Source of the DNA: Kiritimatiellia bacterium
GTDB lineage: Bacteria; Verrucomicrobiota; Kiritimatiellia; RFP12; UBA1067
NCBI GenBank assembly: GCA_017507065.1
Contig: JAFWBO010000109.1
Span: forward strand, 1-36,739
DNA: 36,739 nt
Direction: 5' to 3'
In this document: positions 23,548 to 31,147 of the stretch, piece by piece
Position numbering within the stretch: position 1 is the stretch's first letter
How the letters are laid out: each line of letters opens with the position of its first letter
The notes under the pieces: model-generated
The model's input: only the letters and a program-made list of their open reading frames with translations
What the model was told of the DNA's origin: nothing
Database searches by the model: none
Program-made: the position numbers and the translations under genes

Positions 23548-24532
23548 AATACCGTTGTGGGCCGCCGTGCTTTTCGTGGCGGCCGGGCTGGCCGTTCTCG
23601 CGTGGAGCGCCGACAGGTTCGTCGCGGGGTCGGCGGCGCTCGCTAAATGTTTCGGAGTGGCGCCGTTCGTTATCGGCATGGTGGTGATAGGTTTCGGCAC
23701 GAGCGCGCCCGAACTTATAGTGAGCGTGTTTTCCGGGGCGTCGGGGCATTCCGGGCTTTCTCTCGGCAATGCGTACGGGAGCTGCATATTCAACATCGCT
23801 TTCATTCTCGGCGTTGCCGCTCTGATAAAACCGGTGGCCGTCAAGAAGTCGGTTGTGCGCATAGGCGTGCCGCTTCTTGTCGCGATAACGGCTTTTTCGC
23901 GCTTTCTCGTTTCCGGAGACTGTCTTTCGAGAAAGGGCGCGGCGGCGCTTCTTGCCGTTTTCGCCGTGGCGATGCCCTTGTACTGTTTTGCGGATTCCCG
24001 CGCAGGCGGTGGCGGGGACGGGGAAAAGGGTGACGGCGAAGAGATAGAGCCGATGTCTGCCGCTGTTGCGGCGATGTGGGCTGTTGTCGGGCTGGCGGCG
24101 ATGATCGGCTCGAGTCATCTTCTCGTGTGGGGTGCGGTCGACATTGCGAAGGCGCTCGGGGTGAGCGAACTCGTGATAGGGCTTACCGTTGTCGCCATGG
24201 GCACGAGCCTGCCCGAGCTCGCCTCGGCCGTGGCGGCTTCGAGACGCGGCGAGAGCGAGCTTGTCCTCGGCAATGTCATAGGCTCTAACATATTCAACAT
24301 GCTTGCTGTCGTGGGAATCGCGGGCGTGATTTCGCCGATGGAAAAATTCTCGCCGTACGTTGTTGTCCGCGATATGCCGTTTCTTTTCGCATTTTCGCTT
24401 TCGATAGCAGTCTTCGGTTTCAATTTCCGCGACAGAAATTCGCCGGGGCGCATATCGCGGTTCGAGGGCGGCGTCTGGCTTGTTTCGTTTTTTGCCTATA
24501 TGGCGCTGTTGTTCGCGCAGGAAGTTTTTTGA
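23537..24532 (+). CDS. Calcium/sodium antiporter (CaCA family)
   Basis: The 331-aa protein has ten or so hydrophobic helices in two related halves, with a charged loop (about 155-172) between. The first ion-binding repeat is GTSAPE (54-59) plus GNAYGSCIFN (77-86) and the second is GTSLPE (222-227) plus GNVIGSNIFN (245-254). The first has Cys where family members usually have Asn in GSNIFN, but the following Asn of IFN is kept. Exchangers of this type exchange Na+ for Ca2+ across the inner membrane. GAGGAGG lies before the ATG at 23537, which overlaps murG by 11 nt. A 170-nt gap follows, with the purH promoter. Confidence 0.9.
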   Translation: MYAEIPLWAAVLFVAAGLAVLAWSADRFVAGSAALAKCFGVAPFVIGMVVIGFGTSAPELIVSVFSGASGHSGLSLGNAYGSCIFNIAFILGVAALIKPVAVKKSVVRIGVPLLVAITAFSRFLVSGDCLSRKGAAALLAVFAVAMPLYCFADSRAGGGGDGEKGDGEEIEPMSAAVAAMWAVVGLAAMIGSSHLLVWGAVDIAKALGVSELVIGLTVVAMGTSLPELASAVAASRRGESELVLGNVIGSNIFNMLAVVGIAGVISPMEKFSPYVVVRDMPFLFAFSLSIAVFGFNFRDRNSPGRISRFEGGVWLVSFFAYMALLFAQEVF

Positions 24533-24620
24533 TTTTTGCAGCGTAGGTCGATGAACAAAGCAAGTGCCGCTGGACTATGGGCATTTACTTTGGTTTTCGT
24601 CTGCCTTTGCCGCAAAACTC

Positions 24621-24650
24621 TTGCTATTACTGCGGCTTATTTGATATAAT
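24621..24650 (+). promoter_or_regulatory. Promoter of the purH transcript
   Basis: TTGCTA (24621-24626) and TATAAT (24645-24650) with an 18-bp spacer, and TGA directly before the -10, form the extended -10 TGATATAAT. Start is expected near 24657, giving a leader of about 45 nt that contains a hairpin. The rest of the 170-nt gap after the antiporter shows nothing else. Confidence 0.7.
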
Positions 24651-24667
24651 ATTGAAAAACCGCGTAT

Positions 24668-24686
24668 CGCGTCCGTAGCGGACGCG
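24668..24686 (+). promoter_or_regulatory. Leader hairpin upstream of purH
   Basis: CGCGTCCG (24668-24675) pairs with CGGACGCG (24679-24686) around the loop TAG. It ends 4 nt before the SD GAAGGG (24691-24696). An alternative, shorter pairing of CGCG (24661-24664) with CGCG (24668-24671) excludes it. The position suits translational control but nothing more is shown. Confidence 0.45.
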
Positions 24687-24701
24687 GATGGAAGGGCATG
24701 A

Positions 24702-26000
24702 ATGAAAGATCTTAAAGAAGCATACAGGACAATCGAAGCAGACAGTTTCGCGCCGAAAATGGAGATATCGTTCATAGACGGCGAGAAACGTCAGACGCTG
24801 TGCTATGAAAAGGTGACGTGGAACGTCGCCGGCGACGAAAAGGGGCTTAGATACGGGGAGAATCCGGGGCAACAGGCCGCTCTCTACAAGCTGGTGAACG
24901 GCAATCTCGCGCTCGGCGACGTAGAACTCGTCCAGCCCGGGAACTATCTCGCATCCATCCCGGAAATGCTGCAGTCGGGCAAACATCCAGGCAAGACGAA
25001 CATAACCGATACCGACAATGCCCTCAATATTCTCCGCTATCTCATGGAGAAGCCGACGGCGGTCATCGTCAAACACAACAATCCGTGCGGAGTGGCGACG
25101 GGATCGACTCTTGCCGAGGCGTATTTCAGGGCGAACAAGGCCGACCGTCTGGCCGCGTTCGGCGGCGCGATAGCGCTGAACCGCGAATGCGACGTCGAAA
25201 CGGCGAAACTCATCGTCGAGAATTACGCGGAAGTTGTCGTGGCGCCGGATTTCAAGCCGGGCGTGATGGATCTTTTCGCCGCGAAGAAGAATCTTCGGGT
25301 TTTCCGCATCCGCAACATGGCCAGGCTTTCCGATTTCGTGGCCAGGCACGTGATCGATTTCAAGTCGCTGATCGACGGCGGCATAGTCGCGCAGACGTCT
25401 TTCAGCGCAAACGCCCGCAAGAGCGAGGATTTCATGCCTGCGGCCTGCAACAGGAAAATCGTCGACAAGGCGACAGGGAACGTCACGTTCGAAGAGCACC
25501 GGATCGCGCGTCTGCCGACAGAGAAGGAATACGAAGATCTCGTCTTCGGATGGCTCGTCGAGGCCGGCGTCACGTCGAATTCCGTGCTATACGTCAAGGA
25601 CGGAGCGACAGTAGGCATAGGCACGGGCGAGCAGGACCGCGTTGGCGTGGCGGAAATCGCCCGCGACAAGGCCTATACGAAACGGGCCGACTGGATATCA
25701 TGGGAAAAATACGCCAAGCCTTTCAACGATCTCCGGCTCGCGTTCGGCGAGGAAGACGGCGCCAGAAAACAGGCGCAGATCATGGAGCAGACGAAGGCCG
25801 AAAAGGGCGGGCTTCCCGGGTGCGCGATGGTTTCGGATGCGTTCTTCCCGTTCCGCGACGGCGCGGAGGTCGGCATCCGCGAAGGCATAACGTCCATCGT
25901 CCAGCCGGGCGGAGCGATCCGCGACTGGGACGTGATCGACTGCTGCAACGACGCGGGCGTGGCGATGGTGTTCACGGGCCAGCGCAGCTTCAGACACTGA
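24702..26000 (+). CDS. purH: Stand-alone AICAR transformylase
   Basis: The 432-aa enzyme is the formyltransferase half of PurH, transferring a formyl group from 10-formyl-THF to AICAR in purine synthesis. Visible motifs are LRYGENPGQQA (49-59), KHNNPCG (124-130, with catalytic Lys-His), SDAFFPFRD and SIVQPGGAIRD towards the end. The N-terminal IMP cyclohydrolase (MGS-like) domain of ordinary PurH, about 200 residues, is absent, and only some 48 residues precede the first motif. Separate AICAR transformylases are known in other bacteria, so IMP cyclohydrolase must be encoded elsewhere. It has its own promoter and leader hairpin, and heads the ExbB/D cassette. The symbol purH is used loosely. 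Confidence 0.92.
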   Translation: MKDLKEAYRTIEADSFAPKMEISFIDGEKRQTLCYEKVTWNVAGDEKGLRYGENPGQQAALYKLVNGNLALGDVELVQPGNYLASIPEMLQSGKHPGKTNITDTDNALNILRYLMEKPTAVIVKHNNPCGVATGSTLAEAYFRANKADRLAAFGGAIALNRECDVETAKLIVENYAEVVVAPDFKPGVMDLFAAKKNLRVFRIRNMARLSDFVARHVIDFKSLIDGGIVAQTSFSANARKSEDFMPAACNRKIVDKATGNVTFEEHRIARLPTEKEYEDLVFGWLVEAGVTSNSVLYVKDGATVGIGTGEQDRVGVAEIARDKAYTKRADWISWEKYAKPFNDLRLAFGEEDGARKQAQIMEQTKAEKGGLPGCAMVSDAFFPFRDGAEVGIREGITSIVQPGGAIRDWDVIDCCNDAGVAMVFTGQRSFRH

Positions 26001-26030
26001 AATCGAAAAAAACCAAGGAGTGAAAAACAA

Positions 26031-26519
26031 ATGAATACGATTACGTTCGGACAGGCCTGGAATTACGGCGGTCCGCTGATGTGGGTGCTGGCGGCGTTGT
26101 CGGTGATGGCTCTTGCGACGGCGCTTTATCTCGTCTTCGCGCTTAGGCGCGGCAGTTTCATCCGCTCGGCCATGGAGCGCATAACCGCCGCGAAGGATCC
26201 TGCCGCGGAAGGCTCGCGCATAGCCGCGCGCGCGTATGCATCCGTCGACTGGCTCGCCGACATAGCGGCGATAGCCCCGCTTGTAGGCCTTCTCGGCACG
26301 GTCCTCGGCATGTTCCAGGCTTTCGGGGGCATAGCGGCAGACGTGACAGCCGGCGCGAAGCCGGTCGTTCTCGCGCAAGGCGTCTCGCAGGCGATCGTCA
26401 CGACGATTTTCGGCCTTGTGGTGGCGATACCTTCACAGTTCCTCCACGCGATCTTCCGCCGCCGCGCGATGAAGCTCGTCGCAAAGCTCGAGGAGAAGGC
26501 AGATGAAGTTCTCCGCTGA
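26031..26519 (+). CDS. MotA/TolQ/ExbB proton-channel protein
   Basis: The 162-aa protein has three hydrophobic helices (about 14-37, 78-98 and 121-140). It carries the ExbB/TolQ signature APLVGLLGTVLGMFQAF at 82-98 and AIVTTIFGLVVAIPS at 121-135, whose threonines line the channel in known ExbB proteins. It is short for the family (ExbB and TolQ are 230-245 aa), lacking much of the cytoplasmic loop. It should form a pentamer around two ExbD helices and use the proton-motive force. AAGGAG lies 10 nt before the ATG. It overlaps exbD by 17 nt. Confidence 0.92.
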   Translation: MNTITFGQAWNYGGPLMWVLAALSVMALATALYLVFALRRGSFIRSAMERITAAKDPAAEGSRIAARAYASVDWLADIAAIAPLVGLLGTVLGMFQAFGGIAADVTAGAKPVVLAQGVSQAIVTTIFGLVVAIPSQFLHAIFRRRAMKLVAKLEEKADEVLR

Positions 26520-26916
26520 AGCCCGCCCGAAGCCGCCGGCGCTCGCGCTGACGTCGATGCTCGACGTCATATTTCTGCTGCTCTGCTTCTTCGTGACGTC
26601 GAGCGTGTTTTCGCAGTGGGAGAGCGAGATATCGATCCAGCTCCCGAACGCGAAGAACGCCGAAGATCCGGATCGCCTTCCGGGTGAGATAATCGCCAAT
26701 GTCGCCAAAGACGGCTCGGTGCGCGTCAACGGCATGGACATAACGCTCGAGGACCTCAACGCCCGGCTCGGGAAAATAGCCCGCTATTATCCCGGACAGG
26801 CCGTCATCATCCGTGCCGACAAGGCCGTGAGTTATGAAAATCTCGTCAAGGTGATAGATGCCTGCCGCAGCGCCGGCGTCTGGAATTTCTCCCTGGCGAC
26901 ATCGAACGAGAAGTAA
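26503..26916 (+). CDS. ExbD/TolR-family biopolymer transport protein
   Basis: The 137-aa protein has a short cytoplasmic start, one membrane helix (about 16-38) and a periplasmic domain. The essential aspartate, Asp21 in TSMLDVIFLLLCFFV, is present, so proton coupling is expected. The periplasmic part has the usual ExbD/TolR pattern, ending with ADKAVSYENLVKVIDACRSAG. It overlaps exbB by 17 nt. Its stop TAA is followed six nt later by the ATG of the TPR gene, in the same frame, so stop readthrough would fuse the two. Confidence 0.92.
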   Translation: MKFSAEARPKPPALALTSMLDVIFLLLCFFVTSSVFSQWESEISIQLPNAKNAEDPDRLPGEIIANVAKDGSVRVNGMDITLEDLNARLGKIARYYPGQAVIIRADKAVSYENLVKVIDACRSAGVWNFSLATSNEK

Positions 26917-26922
26917 AGGCAG

Positions 26923-28854
26923 ATGTTCGCGCTTGTCACAGCTTTGGCGGCGATAACCGTCCTCCCGGCCGACAGGCTGGCGATGGCCGACAGGCTTTTC
27001 GACCGCGGCCTCTATGCCGAGGCCAAGGCCGAGTATGTCGCGCTCGAAGGAGCGGAGGGCGTCGCTCCCGACGACATTCTCTACCGTCTGGCCGAATGCG
27101 AGTCGGCTCTCGGCGACAAAAATGCCGCCAAAAAGGCTTACGCCGCTCTTCTCGAGAAACATCCTCTTTCACGCCATGCGGCGCGTTCGCGCTTCATGAA
27201 GGCAATGGCCGAAGAGGGAGAGGAAAGGAAGCTTTCGTTAAGGGCCCTCGATTCCGACGCCACGCCTGCCGACATACGCGCCGCCGCGCTCTATCATCTC
27301 GGCGCGGAGGGCGGAGACGCCAATGCGCTGTCTCGTTCGATCGCCCTCGATCCGTCGGGCAGATACGCGCCGTACGCGAAGTACAGAAGGGCTCTGGCGA
27401 ATTCGTCTTCGAAAGATCCCGCCGTGCGCAGGCAGGCGTGCAACGAACTGCTGGAGATTTTCTATTCCGGCAAGGACGATCTTTCGGCAGAAGCCCTTTA
27501 TCTCGCAGGCGAGATCAGCTATTCCGACAAGCGTTATGCGTCGGCGGCGTCGATCTTCAGGCTTTTCATGAAGAAGTTCCCGGCGTCGGAGAAAGCCGAC
27601 GGCGCCCGCACTATGGCCGCCTGGAGCGAATATGCGCGCCAGGCGTATTCCGAAGCCGCGCTGCTCGCTTCGGACGGAGCCACCGACGACAGGGCCTGCA
27701 TTCTTGCCATGTCGGCGTATGCGACGGGAGAGCGCGCCAAAGCCCGCGGCCTCATGCTTGCGTATCTTGAAAAGTATCCGGAAGGGAAGCATCGCGATTC
27801 CGTGGCGCTGCCGCTCGCGCGTATCGATTTCGAAAATGCCGAGAAGGCCGGCGATGCCGCCGCGGCGGTCGAGGCCGCGAAGAAGGCCTGTGCCGTGTCC
27901 GGCGCCGCCGCGGACATGCTCCGCCTTGCATGGGCGTACGAAAAAGGCGGCAATGCCGCCGCGGCCGACGCCGAATACGGGAAGATCGCCGTTTCGTTCC
28001 CGTCTACCGAGGAGGCGGCCGAAGCTCTTTTCCGCCGGGCGATGGCGGCCATCCGCGAAAAGAAATGGTCGAGGGCGGGGCTTTTCCTCGCAGAGGCCGA
28101 AGCCACGGGCAAAAACGCGCGCCGCGATGCGGAAACGAAATACTGGCGCGGCGTGGCGGCCGTGATGCTTTCGCAGACGGAGGAGGGCGCGTCGTTCCTC
28201 AGAAGCGCCCTCGAGAAAGGCCTCCCGCCGGATCTCGCCCGCGAGGCGAGGCTCATGACGGCCGATTGCGATTACGCAGGCGGCCGGAAGGAAGCGGCCA
28301 AGAAAGAATACGCCAAACTTGTGGGCGAAGGCGCGGCCGAACGCATGGGAGCGCAGAAGCTCAGAGCCGTGGGGCGTTTCCTTCTCGACGGCACGGTGCT
28401 CGCTCCGATGCCCGAGGAAGCGAAGAAATGCGCCCTTGCGATGACAGCCATGGACAATGCCGAGTGGCGCCAGGCGGGGTTTGCGCTGAAAGGCGCGGCG
28501 GAGGAAGCGCTCGGCGCGACGAGCGCCGCGGCGGAGTCGTACCGCGCGGCGATGGCCGAGAAGGCGCGTACGGAGGATCTTGCGCCGGCCGTTCTTTCGC
28601 TCGGCGTGATCGAGTCTAAAGCCGGCAACCACATCGAGGCCGACCGCGTGCTCAAGGAGTGCGTCTCGCTGAGCCGCGACAACGCTTCCCGCCGCGCCGA
28701 CGCGTACAGGTGGCTTGCCAGAAACAGCGAAGCGATGACGGATTACCGGGGGGCATGCGGATATGCCACGGTGATTCTCACGCTTTTCGACGACGAAGAA
28801 CTCGCAAAAGAGGCGAAACAGATTCTTGAACGCCATCCGGAGGCTTCGAAATGA
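26923..28854 (+). CDS. TPR protein of the ExbB/D cassette
   Basis: The 643-aa protein is almost entirely helical repeats of the TPR or Sel1-like kind (for example ADRLFDRGLYAEAKAEY at 22-38, AALYLAGEISYSDKRYASAA-type units in the middle and AEALFRRAMAAIREKKWSRA further on). The first 15 residues are hydrophobic (MFALVTALAAITVLP), a possible signal or anchor but with no basic residue in front. Tandem repeats with PTEEA-like linkers resemble the periplasmic TPR protein CpoB (YbgF) of Tol-Pal systems. The gene lies between exbD and the vWA gene, six nt after exbD and overlapping the next by ATGA, so it is almost certainly part of the same machine, probably as a scaffold for partners in the periplasm. 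Confidence 0.85.
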   Translation: MFALVTALAAITVLPADRLAMADRLFDRGLYAEAKAEYVALEGAEGVAPDDILYRLAECESALGDKNAAKKAYAALLEKHPLSRHAARSRFMKAMAEEGEERKLSLRALDSDATPADIRAAALYHLGAEGGDANALSRSIALDPSGRYAPYAKYRRALANSSSKDPAVRRQACNELLEIFYSGKDDLSAEALYLAGEISYSDKRYASAASIFRLFMKKFPASEKADGARTMAAWSEYARQAYSEAALLASDGATDDRACILAMSAYATGERAKARGLMLAYLEKYPEGKHRDSVALPLARIDFENAEKAGDAAAAVEAAKKACAVSGAAADMLRLAWAYEKGGNAAAADAEYGKIAVSFPSTEEAAEALFRRAMAAIREKKWSRAGLFLAEAEATGKNARRDAETKYWRGVAAVMLSQTEEGASFLRSALEKGLPPDLAREARLMTADCDYAGGRKEAAKKEYAKLVGEGAAERMGAQKLRAVGRFLLDGTVLAPMPEEAKKCALAMTAMDNAEWRQAGFALKGAAEEALGATSAAAESYRAAMAEKARTEDLAPAVLSLGVIESKAGNHIEADRVLKECVSLSRDNASRRADAYRWLARNSEAMTDYRGACGYATVILTLFDDEELAKEAKQILERHPEASK

Positions 28855-30485
28855 CGAGAGAAAGAAGGCAGGATCTGGCGTTCGGAGCTCTCGCGGTTTC
28901 CATTGCCGTTCACATAGCGGTGATGGTTCTCGTGAAATCAGAGGTTATGACCCGCATCCCCGGAGACGGGGCGCGTTCGCGCCGTCTCCAGACGATGCGC
29001 ATAACCGAAGCTCCGGAGCCTGCGGCCGTGTCTGGAATGGAAGAGGCCGGCGATCGTTCCCCCGCGAAAAGCGCCCCGGCGCCGGAAAAGGATGCTCCAT
29101 CTCCCGCGCTTGACGCGTTTTCGCCCGTCGAAGCTCCCGCGGCCGTCGCCGAAGCGCCGTCGGCCATGAACAGGAAGGACGATATCCCCGTCCCTGCGGT
29201 TGAAACGCTTCCGAAACTTTCCGGAGAAAAGACGAAAATAGACCACGGCAAGCCCGTGCAGGACCCGGGCATGCTTCCGGTTTCCGCGCCGGTGCATGCG
29301 GCCGGCCGCGCCGCGCCGCCCGAAGCGGCCGCAGCCGCAAGGCCTTCCGATGCGCTTGCCATGGCGCTTTTCGAACCGGCGGCGCCCGTCGCGCGCGATT
29401 TCGGCGAAATCGGAATGGATCCGTTCCTCCCCGACGACCGCCCAGACCTCGCCGGGCGCGATTTCGATGCAGGCACCGAAGTTATGGACCGGGTGGACGA
29501 GAAGGTCGTCGCGCTCGAGAAGACGGCCGTGAAGACCCTGCTCGACGACAGAAATGCATCGGAATTCTCCAAGGTGGCCGCCGTCGAACTCGTGCGCGAG
29601 ACAGAGGGCGAATGGACGTATTTCAAGGTTAAAATCGTCCCGTCCGCTTCTCTCTCGGCCGTGCCTAAAGACGTGGTGATTCTCATGGACGCGTCGGGAT
29701 CCATCGGCTCGGACCGTCTGCGTAGCTGCCGCGCCGCCGTGCGTTCAATACTGCGCAGCTGCGCCAATACCGGCGACAGGTTCAACCTCGTCGCTTTCCG
29801 CGACAGATTCTCCTATGCGTTCAAAACGTGGAGAGAGTGCGACAGCGTTTCTTTCGAGGCGGCCGACAGGTGGCTTTCGAGGCTTGCCGCTTTCGGGCGC
29901 ACGGACGTCTTCGCAACGATCCGCTCCGTGCTCGCTTTGCCCAGAGATCCGCAAAGGCCGCTTATCGCGCTCGTTGTCACAGACGGCGACGCCAACTCCG
30001 GCGTGAGCCGCACGTCTTCCATCCTCTCCCGCTTCACGGAGCTCAACGACGGGCTCGTGTCGATATACATGTACGGCGTCAAAGGAAGCGCCAACAGGGA
30101 GCTTATCGACATGCTGACGGCCGGGAACAGGGGCGAGAGTTTTATATTCGACGGCGAACGCGCCTCGGCCGGCGGGTATCTCGAAAATCTCGGCCGACGC
30201 TTCCGCGATCCGGTCGTCACCGACCTGAGGGTGGTGTTCGCAAGCGGCATCGAGGTTCAGACGTATCCGAGGCTTCTGAAAAACCTCTACGCCGGATCTT
30301 CGGTAGAGTTCGCCGGACGTGTTCCGGCGAACGCGCGCAGCGTTTCTTTTTCGATAAAGGGGCTGCGCGGGGCGAATGCGTTCGAGGGATTTTATTCGTT
30401 CGATCTGGCTGCGGCGCCCGCCGCGCCGGGAGTGGCCGACGCATGGAGAAAAGGCGAGGCTGTTGAAAGGAAACTTCGCAGATGA
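28851..30485 (+). CDS. TonB-like anchored von Willebrand A domain protein
   Basis: The 544-aa protein begins with a basic stretch and one hydrophobic helix at 9-29. In it Ser17 and His21 form a Ser-x3-His pair, as in the N-terminal anchor of TonB. Residues 32-190 are a low-complexity linker rich in Pro, Ala and Glu, as in TonB. Then come a vWA domain (about 275-450) with complete MIDAS metal site, DASGS at 280-284, Thr351 and Asp378 in TDGD, and a beta-sandwich-like tail (about 453-520, DPVVTDLRVVF and YPRLLKNLYAGS) like that following vWA in inter-alpha-trypsin-inhibitor-type proteins. There is no TonB or TolA C-terminal domain. Placed after ExbB, ExbD and TPR genes, it is the likely moving effector of the machine. 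It overlaps rpe by ATGA. Confidence 0.88.
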   Translation: MTRERRQDLAFGALAVSIAVHIAVMVLVKSEVMTRIPGDGARSRRLQTMRITEAPEPAAVSGMEEAGDRSPAKSAPAPEKDAPSPALDAFSPVEAPAAVAEAPSAMNRKDDIPVPAVETLPKLSGEKTKIDHGKPVQDPGMLPVSAPVHAAGRAAPPEAAAAARPSDALAMALFEPAAPVARDFGEIGMDPFLPDDRPDLAGRDFDAGTEVMDRVDEKVVALEKTAVKTLLDDRNASEFSKVAAVELVRETEGEWTYFKVKIVPSASLSAVPKDVVILMDASGSIGSDRLRSCRAAVRSILRSCANTGDRFNLVAFRDRFSYAFKTWRECDSVSFEAADRWLSRLAAFGRTDVFATIRSVLALPRDPQRPLIALVVTDGDANSGVSRTSSILSRFTELNDGLVSIYMYGVKGSANRELIDMLTAGNRGESFIFDGERASAGGYLENLGRRFRDPVVTDLRVVFASGIEVQTYPRLLKNLYAGSSVEFAGRVPANARSVSFSIKGLRGANAFEGFYSFDLAAAPAAPGVADAWRKGEAVERKLRR

Positions 30486-31147
30486 TGGACGTCAAAATAC
30501 TTCCGTCGCTTCTTGCGGCCGATTTCGGCCGTCTGGCAGAGGAGATAAAAAGGGCTGAAGCCTCGCTTGCGGATGCGATACATCTCGACATAATGGATCC
30601 GCATTTCGTCCCGAACATCTCGTTCGGGCCGGACGTGGTGGCGCTTTCGAAAAAGACCGCCCCGGGGTTCTACAGGAACGTGCATCTCATGATGGACCGT
30701 CCAGATCTCTACATCGGCAAATTCGCCGATGCCGGAGCCGAAACCATCCAGATACACATCGAGGCCGATTGCGATCTGCACGACACGCTCGCCTCGATAA
30801 GGCGCATCGGTCTCAGAAACGCGCTTGTGCTCAATCCCGAGACGCCGATAGAGACGTTTCTGCCGTATCTCGGCGAGATAGACGAAGCGCTCGTCATGAC
30901 AGTCCATCCGGGATACGGCGGGCAGAAATTCATCGAAGAGTGCCTTCCGAAAGTCGAATGGCTGAGGAAACGCATGCCCGATCTCGACATCATGGTCGAC
31001 GGCGGAATCAACGGCGAAACCGCGGTGCGCGCGGCGGCGGCGGGGGCGAACATGCTTGTCGCCGGAAGCTATCTTTTTTCGAAGCGCGACATGGCTCTCG
31101 CCGTTTCGCAGATGCGCGCGAGCTGCGCGGACGGAGGCCGGCCGTGA
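30482..31147 (+). CDS. rpe: Ribulose-phosphate 3-epimerase
   Basis: Rpe interconverts ribulose 5-phosphate and xylulose 5-phosphate in the pentose phosphate pathway. The 221-aa TIM-barrel protein has PSLLAADF (8-15), HLDIMDPHFVPNISFGP (34-50; metal ligands His34 and Asp36), NVHLMM (66-71; His68), MTVHPGYGGQKF near 139-150 and MVDGGI near 176-181, with the second catalytic aspartate. The length is normal. It starts with an ATG overlapping the vWA stop. The following coaC overlaps it, so metabolic genes are tied to the ExbB/D transcript. Confidence 0.95.
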   Translation: MMDVKILPSLLAADFGRLAEEIKRAEASLADAIHLDIMDPHFVPNISFGPDVVALSKKTAPGFYRNVHLMMDRPDLYIGKFADAGAETIQIHIEADCDLHDTLASIRRIGLRNALVLNPETPIETFLPYLGEIDEALVMTVHPGYGGQKFIEECLPKVEWLRKRMPDLDIMVDGGINGETAVRAAAAGANMLVAGSYLFSKRDMALAVSQMRASCADGGRP

